Shown one piece after another: positions 35,653 to 41,799 of a stretch of DNA of 64,000 nucleotides. The notes beneath the pieces were generated by a model. The model was not told where the DNA came from and did not search any database. It saw only the letters and a list, made by a program, of their open reading frames with translations. The position numbers and the translations under genes are program-made. Every line of letters begins with the position of its first letter. Positions within the stretch are counted from its first letter, which is position 1. Source of the DNA: Verrucomicrobiaceae bacterium (GTDB lineage Bacteria; Verrucomicrobiota; Verrucomicrobiia; Verrucomicrobiales; Akkermansiaceae). Location: the NCBI GenBank assembly GCA_027486655.1, contig JAIXOR010000039.1, positions 1-64,000 on the forward strand, given 5' to 3'.

Positions 35653-35904
35653 ATGATTTCAAGTCTTCAGCGGATTCCCGTGGCATTGGTGGTTTTGCCC
35701 TGCCTCGTCTTTGTCTTTTCGCGCCCGTTCGACGATGCGGCGGAGGCGAAAATCCCGGTTACTCCGGAAGCGGCTGACGGTCCCCGCGTGCCTGCCGCCG
35801 GATGGCCCGGGCTGTGGAGAGGTGTGGATGCGGAAGATCCGGCCCGCTGGTTTGGCATCATCGGCTGCGTCCTTCTCCTGATGGGGGGACGGCACCGCCG
35901 TTGA
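35653..35904 (+). CDS. Small exported protein with a C-terminal hydrophobic-basic tail
   Basis: 83 residues from the ATG at 35653, preceded by AAAGGA about ten bases upstream, one of the few Shine-Dalgarno-like sites here. An N-terminal hydrophobic stretch (IPVALVVLPCLVFVFS) could be a signal or anchor. The end WFGIIGCVLLLMGGRHRR, a hydrophobic helix closed by basic residues, has the shape of a PEP-CTERM-type tail, though the PEP motif itself is missing. I do not recognise a family. It may be real, but the short length leaves doubt. Confidence 0.45.
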   Translation: MISSLQRIPVALVVLPCLVFVFSRPFDDAAEAKIPVTPEAADGPRVPAAGWPGLWRGVDAEDPARWFGIIGCVLLLMGGRHRR

Positions 35905-35964
35905 GCCCCTGCGAGGGAAATCCATTGCGCGCGCCGCGGCGGCGTTTCATGCTGCGCGCCCCGC

Positions 35965-37188
35965 ATGACACCGCGTCCACCGAAAAAGTTCGTCCCTGTT
36001 CCCTTCGAGTATCATCAGGAGATCGAGCTGACGATCGACTCTCTCACCAATCTGGGAGCCGGCGTCGGCCGCATCGATGGATGGGTGGTCTTCGTGCCCT
36101 TTGCCCTGCCTGGAGAAGTGGTGAAGGCCCGGGTGCACCGGAATGACAAGAACTGCTCCCATGCCGACCTCGCCGAGGTACTGGTGCCCTCTCCGGACCG
36201 GGTGGCTGCGCGTTGTCCGTTGTTCGGCGAATGCGGAGGGTGCCAGTACCAGCATCTCGATTACCCGAAGCAGCTCGAATGGAAGGCCCGCCAGGTTGCC
36301 GAGCTCATGAAACACATGGCCGGTATCGAATTTCCCGTCAATCCCTGCCTGACCACGCCGCAGCTGTGGAACTACCGCTCGAAAATCACTCCGCACTTCG
36401 ACAAGCCGCGTGATGGAGTGGTGGGGGAAATCGGTTTCCTCGCCTTTGGCCGCCGGTCGAAGCTGGTGGATGTGCCGGAGTGCGCGATCGCCATGGATGC
36501 GATCAACGCCGCGCTTCCCGGGATACGGGCGGATCTGAGGGCCCACGCGGCGCGCTATCGCCGGGGATCCACGGTGTTGATCCGCGCAACCTTGGAGGGC
36601 GTGGAAACCGACTTCAAGGCGACCGCCACCGAGCGGGTGGGGGACCTGACCTTCCGATTCCTCGCCGGGGATTTCTTTCAAAACAACCCCTTCATCCTGC
36701 CCTCGTTCACAGGCTACGTGGCGGACCGGGCGGCGGAGGGCGGTGCCCGCTTTCTGGTGGATGCCTACTGCGGCTCCGGGCTGTTCGCACTCACGCTTGC
36801 CGGGCGTTTTGAAAAGGTCGCCGGGGTCGAGGTTTCGGAAACTTCCTGTGATTGGGCGCGCCGCAATGCGGAATCCAACGGCATCGCCAACGCCACGTTC
36901 CTCACCGCCTCCGCGGAAGCGATTTTCGGAAACATCTCCTTTCCGGCGGATCAAACGGCCGTGGTCATCGATCCGCCGCGCAAGGGGTGCACGCCGGAGT
37001 TCATCGACCAACTGGCCGCCTTCGCGCCGTCCCGAGTGGTCTATGTGTCCTGCGATCCCGCCACCCAGGCGAGGGATCTCAAGCTGCTGGACGCCCGCGG
37101 TTATTCGCTGGCGGATGTGCAGCCCTTCGATTTGTTCCCGCACACTCGCCACCTTGAGTGCGTGATGACCTTGGTGAAGCGCGGATGA
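35965..37188 (+). CDS. 23S rRNA/tRNA (uracil-C5)-methyltransferase, RlmD/TrmA type
   Basis: 407 residues. An N-terminal TRAM-like RNA-binding domain (IDSLTNLGAGVGRIDGWVVFVPFALPGEVV in the first 65 residues) precedes an iron-sulfur motif with CPLFGECGGCQYQHL. The Rossmann methyltransferase domain follows: the SAM-binding loop DAYCGSGLFALTLA, VIDPPRKGC, and the catalytic cysteine in VYVSCDPATQARDL. It transfers a methyl group to C5 of uracil in RNA through a covalent cysteine intermediate. Sequence alone does not tell RlmD from RlmC or TrmA, so no symbol is given. It converges with the ion channel gene, with seven bases between the stops. Confidence 0.92.
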   Translation: MTPRPPKKFVPVPFEYHQEIELTIDSLTNLGAGVGRIDGWVVFVPFALPGEVVKARVHRNDKNCSHADLAEVLVPSPDRVAARCPLFGECGGCQYQHLDYPKQLEWKARQVAELMKHMAGIEFPVNPCLTTPQLWNYRSKITPHFDKPRDGVVGEIGFLAFGRRSKLVDVPECAIAMDAINAALPGIRADLRAHAARYRRGSTVLIRATLEGVETDFKATATERVGDLTFRFLAGDFFQNNPFILPSFTGYVADRAAEGGARFLVDAYCGSGLFALTLAGRFEKVAGVEVSETSCDWARRNAESNGIANATFLTASAEAIFGNISFPADQTAVVIDPPRKGCTPEFIDQLAAFAPSRVVYVSCDPATQARDLKLLDARGYSLADVQPFDLFPHTRHLECVMTLVKRG

Positions 37189-37195
37189 TTTCCGC

Positions 37196-38041
37196 TCAGC
37201 CGCGGCGGGAGAGTCGGTCGTGCAGCTTTCCGAGGTTTTCCTGAAGACCGGCGAGTTGGGAACGGAGCATTTCGATTTCCACCGTCTCGTCGCCCGGGTC
37301 ATTCGCGAGTCGTTTCGCCGCGCGGGCGTCATCGAGTTCCCGGTGCATTTCCTCCATGCTGTTCATGATGATACCGATGAAGAGATTGAGCATGATCATC
37401 GTGCCCAGCAGGATGAAGCTGATGAAGTAGATGCCGGCGGTGACCGGTGAGGCCTTGCCGGCGCTTTCAAACAGGTTTCTCCAGTCGTCGAGCGTGATCG
37501 TCTGGAACAGGGTGAGGAATGCGGCGGGAAGGCTGCCGAAGTGCTCCGGCGAGTGCTTTCCGAAGAGATGCACGCCGGTGATCGCATAGATGTAGAGCAT
37601 CAACCCCAGCAGCAGGCTCACGTATCCCATCGAGCTGAAGCTCTTGATCAGCGCGCCGACGAGCAACTGGAGCTTGGGCAGGGCGGAGACCAGTCGCAGC
37701 AATCGCAGCGTGCGGGCGAGCCGCAGAACCACCGCGAAGCGCGAGTCCATCGGCAGCAGGCACAAGGCCACCACCGCGAAGTCGAACACGTTCCAGCCGT
37801 CCTTGAAATAATCCCAGGGCCGGCGGCCGTGGGAGAGAAGCTTGAGCACCACCTCGATGACAAAGATCCCGAGAACGACCGCATCGAGCGTACCCAGCAG
37901 CCGCGTGTGGCGGGCCACCAGGCCTGCGTCCGTCTCGATCCCGGCGAGGACGCCGGCGAGCACGATCGTCAGGAGGATGAGGCGTTGGAACCAGCGGGCG
38001 CGGACGATGCGCCCGCTGGTCTCGGTAAGGTGCTCCATCAT
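37196..38041 (-). CDS. Single-domain voltage-gated cation channel, predicted Ca2+-selective filter
   Basis: 281 residues with the layout of NaChBac/NavAb: six membrane helices, a voltage-sensing S4 with arginines every third residue (RLARTLRLLRLV, R107-R116), a pore loop TLFQTITLDDW, an S6 helix (IMLNLFIGIIMNSMEE) and a C-terminal coiled coil. Bacterial sodium channels carry TLESW in the filter; here residues 183-189 read TLDDWRN. Two aspartates at these positions, plus Asn at the last, are the changes that make the engineered NavAb derivative CavAb calcium-selective. It follows the terC gene with five bases between, so it is likely in one transcript with HPF and TerC. Homotetramer expected. 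Confidence 0.9.
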   Translation of the reverse strand: MMEHLTETSGRIVRARWFQRLILLTIVLAGVLAGIETDAGLVARHTRLLGTLDAVVLGIFVIEVVLKLLSHGRRPWDYFKDGWNVFDFAVVALCLLPMDSRFAVVLRLARTLRLLRLVSALPKLQLLVGALIKSFSSMGYVSLLLGLMLYIYAITGVHLFGKHSPEHFGSLPAAFLTLFQTITLDDWRNLFESAGKASPVTAGIYFISFILLGTMIMLNLFIGIIMNSMEEMHRELDDARAAKRLANDPGDETVEIEMLRSQLAGLQENLGKLHDRLSRRG

Positions 38042-38046
38042 GGCCC

Positions 38047-39219
38047 TCAGTGTGCCGCAGGTTCGCCTTTCGAGGGGATCAACACGGACATCACCGTGGC
38101 CGCAGCCAGAGTGCCGAGCACCACGACCAGCGAAATGAAGGGATCAATCTTGATGCTCTTGATTTCCGTGGCGCTCAGACCGATGTCATTCAGATACGGC
38201 GGCAGGGCCAGCAGCAGCAGCTTGATGCCGATGAAGGCAAGGATCAGGATCAGCGCGGGCTTCAGGAAGCGGAACTTGGCGATCAGCGCGGCCAGACAGA
38301 AGTAGAGCGCACGCAGGCCGAGGATCGCGAAGATGTTGCTGGTGAACACGATGAAGGGATCCGGAGTGATCGCGAAAATCGCCGGGATCGAGTCCACCGC
38401 GAAGACCAGGTCGGTGATTTCCACCATGATCAAGGCGAGGAAGAGCGGGGTGATCGCCCAGCGCGTGGAAAGCGTGGCCGGATCGGCGGGTGCCAGCACA
38501 TCCTTGCCGGTCTGCGGGTCTTTCACGTAGGTGGGAGCCACCGTGCGCCGGGTGAAGAACTTCTGCCCGTCATAGAAATCCACGGTCCGGAAGAAGCGCT
38601 TTGCGAAGCGCACGACCGGGTTGTTTCCCGGGTCGTTGTTGCTCTCGATGAGCGCCATCTTCGCGGCGGTGAGCAGCAGGAAGACCCCGAAGACGATCAG
38701 GATCCATGTGTAGCGCATGATGAGCTCTGCACCGAGGAAGATCATCCCGCCACGCATGATCAGCGCGCCGATGATGCCCCAGAAAAGAACGCGGTGCTGA
38801 TACTTCGCGGGGATCGCGAAATAGCCGAAGATCATCGCGATCACGAAGATGTTGTCCATGGCGAGCGATTTCTCAACGATGTAGCCGGTGAGATACTGGA
38901 TCGACGCCGTCGCCCCCGTCACCTCGCCGAGAACGATCGTCCCGCCCGCATAGGTGGGCGAGTTGAGTCCGAGGCCGAGCCAGTGGTTCTGATAGGCGAG
39001 ATAGATGAAGCCGGTGAACGAGACGCCGCAGGCGAGCCAGATGCACGACCAGGTGATGGACTCCTTCATGGTGACCTCGTGTGCCTCGCGGTGGAACACC
39101 CCGAGGTCGAGGGCGAGGAAGATCATCACCAGGGCGATGAAGCCGACGTAGGCCCACATCTTCATGTCGGTGGATGGGGCGGCGGCGGCCGTGGTGGTCA
39201 GCAGGTAGAGCATGTTCAT
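38047..39219 (-). CDS. TerC/Alx family integral membrane protein
   Basis: 390 residues, about nine membrane helices. TerC hallmarks include MIFLALDLGVFHREAHEVTMKES at the N-terminus, the segment EKSLAMDNIFVIAMIFGYF, and LVFAVDSIPAIFAITPDPFIVFTSN with conserved acidic residues in the membrane. Alx-type members export manganese and respond to alkaline pH; others load metals onto exported proteins. A long loop (residues about 190-245) links the halves. Start ATG at 39219. Middle gene of the leftward run HPF-TerC-channel, divergent from a NhaR-like regulator. Confidence 0.92.
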   Translation of the reverse strand: MNMLYLLTTTAAAAPSTDMKMWAYVGFIALVMIFLALDLGVFHREAHEVTMKESITWSCIWLACGVSFTGFIYLAYQNHWLGLGLNSPTYAGGTIVLGEVTGATASIQYLTGYIVEKSLAMDNIFVIAMIFGYFAIPAKYQHRVLFWGIIGALIMRGGMIFLGAELIMRYTWILIVFGVFLLLTAAKMALIESNNDPGNNPVVRFAKRFFRTVDFYDGQKFFTRRTVAPTYVKDPQTGKDVLAPADPATLSTRWAITPLFLALIMVEITDLVFAVDSIPAIFAITPDPFIVFTSNIFAILGLRALYFCLAALIAKFRFLKPALILILAFIGIKLLLLALPPYLNDIGLSATEIKSIKIDPFISLVVVLGTLAAATVMSVLIPSKGEPAAH

Positions 39220-39246
39220 GGTTTCAGTGTGCGGGTCGTGTGTGGT

Positions 39247-39564
39247 TCAGTGAGAATGGCGGTCGACGGAGCGGTTTTGCGAGCCGGCCGGGCGGCGCTG
39301 GCCGATTTTGCCGACGATGCGTTCGAAGGCCTTGAGGATCGCCGCTCGCAGCGTGTGGTCCGAGGTCTTGACGATGATGTTCGGTCCGGGCGTGACGAGG
39401 TGGAAGGAGACGCTGAAGGGCGGGCCGTCCGTGAGGTTGCGCTCGATGCGGACGCGGGCCTCGTCGATCTGCAGATCGGGCAGCAGGGACTCGAGCTCGT
39501 GTTCGATCATGGCGATGATCGATCGGGAGGGCTCGTGATTGCGGTGGCTCAGGGTCAGCTTCAT
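39247..39564 (-). CDS. Ribosome hibernation factor, HPF/RaiA family
   Basis: 105 residues. The pattern KLTLSHRNHEPSRSIIAMIEHELESL, then DEARVRIERN, FSVSFHLVTPGPNIIVKTSDHTLRAAILKAFERIVGKI matches the S30EA/HPF beta-alpha-beta-beta-alpha fold. This is the short form without the dimerisation domain. Such proteins bind the 30S subunit and shut down translation in stress or stationary phase. The tail is basic and histidine-containing (RSVDRHSH). First gene of the leftward operon; its promoter region (39565-39648) is shared with the divergent LysR-type gene and is AT-rich. Confidence 0.85.
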   Translation of the reverse strand: MKLTLSHRNHEPSRSIIAMIEHELESLLPDLQIDEARVRIERNLTDGPPFSVSFHLVTPGPNIIVKTSDHTLRAAILKAFERIVGKIGQRRPAGSQNRSVDRHSH

Positions 39565-39648
39565 GGTCGGCGGATGTCGCGTGCCGGGAAGATGGGGTAG
39601 GGGAAATCATTTGAATAATACTTAAAATCACAATAAAAGTTCCAGAAA
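39565..39648. promoter_or_regulatory. AT-rich divergent promoter region between hpf and the NhaR-like regulator
   Basis: The 84 bases include the stretch ATTTGAATAATACTTAAAAT (from 39609), far more AT-rich than the surroundings. LysR-type regulators usually control a divergently transcribed neighbour from such a region, so the hpf-terC-channel operon is a likely target. Individual -10/-35 elements cannot be assigned with confidence. Confidence 0.45.
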
Positions 39649-40611
39649 ATGAAATCAAACGAAGAGACCGAGTTTCTCAACTACCACCACCTGCGTTACT
39701 TCTGGACCGTGGCGCGGGAGGGCAGCCTGCGGCGGGCGTCCGAAGTGCTCCGGGTATCCCAGCCCTCGATGTGCACGCAGATCAAGCTGCTGGAGGCGAA
39801 TCTCGGTGAGGCGCTGTTCCGGCCGAGCGGGCGCTCGCTGGCGCTCACCGAGTTCGGCCAGATGGTGTTCGGCTACGCGGAGGAGATTTTCGCGTTGGGC
39901 GGCGAGATCCTGCGGGCCACGCAGCAGGCACCGGGGGCGCGGGCGCTCAAGCTCAACGTCGGCATCGTCGATTCATTCCCGAAGCTGATGAGCTGTGAAA
40001 TCCTGAGACCGGTTTTCGAGCGTCAGCCGCCGGTCAAGCTCACCTGCCATGAAGGCAAGCTGCCGGATCTTGCGGCGCAACTGAGCACGCACCGGCTCGA
40101 TGTCGTGCTCTCGGACGAACCGGCCTCCCCCGGGGTGGCCGGCAAGGTGTTCAACCACCTGCTCGGCTCGTCCGATGTCACGTTCTGCGCGATGCCCGGC
40201 TTTGCCCGTCGGCTGACCGGCCGCTTTCCCCGCAACCTGCACCAGCTGCCGGCGCTACTGCCCACCCAGAATTGCGCGCTGCGCCGGGATCTCGAAAAGT
40301 GGTTCCGCAGCCATGGGATCGAACCCAGGGTGGTGGCGGAATTCGAGGATGCGGCCCTGACCAAGATCGTGGCCACGGGCGGGCAGGGATACATCGTGGT
40401 GCCCTCGGTCATCGTCGCCGAAGTCGCTGAAACCTACGGATTCGTCGCACTCGGCCGCGTCAAAGCCGTCGAAACCGCGTTCTACGCGATCACCGCCGAA
40501 CGCCGCTTCACCCACCCCGCGGTGATCGCCATGACGAACTTCCGCAATGCCGGAAAACCCCGGTCAAGCCGCCGTCTCTCCGCCACCCGCAAGCCGCAGG
40601 AGCCTGCTTGA
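39649..40611 (+). CDS. LysR-family transcriptional regulator, NhaR-like
   Basis: 320 residues. N-terminal winged helix-turn-helix (YHHLRYFWTVAREGSLRRAS, VSQPSMCTQIKLLEANLG, LFRPSGRSLALTEFG) then a periplasmic-binding-protein-like sensor domain (LNVGIVDSFPKLMSCEILRP, LPDLAAQLSTHRLDVVLSDEP, FRSHGIEPRVVAEFEDAALTKIVATGGQGY). These features are those of NhaR, which in enterobacteria activates the Na+/H+ antiporter gene nhaA in response to sodium. No antiporter is adjacent here; instead the divergent genes are HPF, TerC and a cation channel, pointing to an ion or pH stress response (inference). Confidence 0.9.
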   Translation: MKSNEETEFLNYHHLRYFWTVAREGSLRRASEVLRVSQPSMCTQIKLLEANLGEALFRPSGRSLALTEFGQMVFGYAEEIFALGGEILRATQQAPGARALKLNVGIVDSFPKLMSCEILRPVFERQPPVKLTCHEGKLPDLAAQLSTHRLDVVLSDEPASPGVAGKVFNHLLGSSDVTFCAMPGFARRLTGRFPRNLHQLPALLPTQNCALRRDLEKWFRSHGIEPRVVAEFEDAALTKIVATGGQGYIVVPSVIVAEVAETYGFVALGRVKAVETAFYAITAERRFTHPAVIAMTNFRNAGKPRSSRRLSATRKPQEPA

Positions 40612-40651
40612 TTCGTGGTCTGTGGGAATCGATCGAACGCTTGTTCCAGCC

Positions 40652-40673
40652 GATTGTGAATAACTTGGGAAAA
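40652..40673 (+). repeat. Direct repeat copy 1 with DnaA-box-like core
   Basis: Begins GATTGTGAATAACTTGGG and is identical over 22 bases to 40997-41018. The box TGTGAATAA lies at 40655-40663. Confidence 0.7.
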
Positions 40674-40996
40674 TCCCCGGTTTTCCCTCAAATCACGGGG
40701 TTTCCCGGGCGTTTCGGCGCTGCTCCGGCGGGATTGCTCCGTTTTCAATGACGGTCCCCGGATCGAGAGGGATTCGGTCGCCCGATGCAGGCTCAACCGA
40801 CTCTTTCAAACGGGTGATCCACGAGCAGGTTGTTGGAAATTAGTGGTTTGCGGGTTTGTTGGCAGAACTTGCCAAGTTGTCCGCAGGATATTCACAGGTT
40901 TGCCTGCGGCCGGAAAAGTCCCTGGATTTTCAGGGTTTGGGAGGATCGAAGGCCTGAAAAACCGGCGAAACCTGCGGATTTCACCGTGTTTTCAGC

Positions 40997-41018
40997 GATT
41001 GTGAATAACTTGGGAAAA
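40997..41018 (+). repeat. Direct repeat copy 2 with DnaA-box-like core
   Basis: Identical to the copy at 40652, 345 bases away and in the same orientation. The box TGTGAATAA lies at 41000-41008. Confidence 0.7.
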
Positions 41019-41215
41019 CCCGAGTGGCAGTGAGGCGGTGCGAGGTCGGACGGGTGCCCGGGCAGGGGACCCTGCGGCCGCTGCCGGGCAGGCTGGGTGG
41101 GCCGATGTCTTTCCGCTTTACGGGTTGACCGCTTCCCTTCAGAGAAGAGCTGCCGCCGGGCGGATTCGATGATCCGCTACCGGCTTTTTCATCCAATTCA
41201 GACCCTCATTCCATC

Positions 41216-41647
41216 ATGGACATCCAGATCGCCACCCTTTGCGACTTCGCGGCCGACTACAATGGCAAGCTCGTCATTTCCGGAACCTTCGATACCCTTG
41301 CCGCCCGTGCTCTGCCGGTCGTGCACCCCGCCTGCGCGCTTGCCATGCGGTTTTGCTTCACTCCGGAGGACGCCGGCCGCCACAAGCTCTCGATCAACAT
41401 CATCAATGAAGACGGCGAGTCGCTCGATCCGAACAACATGCCGATCGAGCCCGAGTTCGAGGTGGCCCTTCCGAAGAACGTGCCCTTCCTCACCCGCAAC
41501 ATCGTGATGAACCTCCAGGGCCTGCGTTTCCCGGAGTCCGGCATCTACTCGATCGACATCGGCTGCGATGGCGAGATCCTCGTCCGTCTGCCGCTGCGCA
41601 TCGTGCACGTGACCCAGGGACCGAATGGTGAGGCGCAAATGTCCTGA
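41216..41647 (+). CDS. DUF6941-type hypothetical protein
   Basis: 143 residues, soluble, no signal peptide. The sequence MDIQIATLCDFAADYNGKLVI, then SGTFDTLAARALPVVHPACAL and VHVTQGPNGEAQ matches a widespread small family (DUF6941) of unknown function, predicted to be a beta-sandwich. It stands alone between a long gap and a strong terminator, so it is probably monocistronic. Confidence 0.8.
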   Translation: MDIQIATLCDFAADYNGKLVISGTFDTLAARALPVVHPACALAMRFCFTPEDAGRHKLSINIINEDGESLDPNNMPIEPEFEVALPKNVPFLTRNIVMNLQGLRFPESGIYSIDIGCDGEILVRLPLRIVHVTQGPNGEAQMS

Positions 41648-41680
41648 TCGGGCCCTCGCACTCCCATTTGCCATTTTCAG

Positions 41681-41714
41681 CGCGCCGTGGGCTCCCGTCC
41701 GCGGCGCGTTTTTC
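41681..41714 (+). terminator. Intrinsic terminator after the DUF6941 gene
   Basis: CGCGCCG (41681-41687) pairs with CGGCGCG (41702-41708) and is followed at once by TTTTTCTTT. It sits 34 bases past the stop. Confidence 0.75.
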
Positions 41715-41799
41715 TTTAGCAGGGCCCTTTCTAACAACCCGGCCATAACCCTCTCCGGGGATCTGGACAAAGCGGCGCGGATGTCGGAGGGTCGAAAGC

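Larger units (their letters stand above)
40612..41215. other. 604-base intergenic region with DnaA-box-like repeats
   Basis: No gene is supported. A perfect 22-bp direct repeat occurs at 40652-40673 and 40997-41018; it includes TGTGAATAAC, whose complement TTATTCACA matches the DnaA box TTATNCACA. A third, one-mismatch box (ATATTCACA) is at 40888-40896. A hairpin GGGAAAA-TTTTCCC at 40667-40687 overlaps the first repeat and could end the regulator transcript. No clear AT-rich unwinding stretch is seen. See findings. Confidence 0.5.

Noticed and set aside
35947-37332. 461-codon minus-strand frame opposite the methyltransferase
   Set aside because: The opposite strand has full TrmA/RlmD motifs; the minus frame is a shadow. 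The same applies to 17314-18360, 38050-39600, 42718-44487, 44583-45848, 55733-56914, 56821-58368 and 60339-61682.
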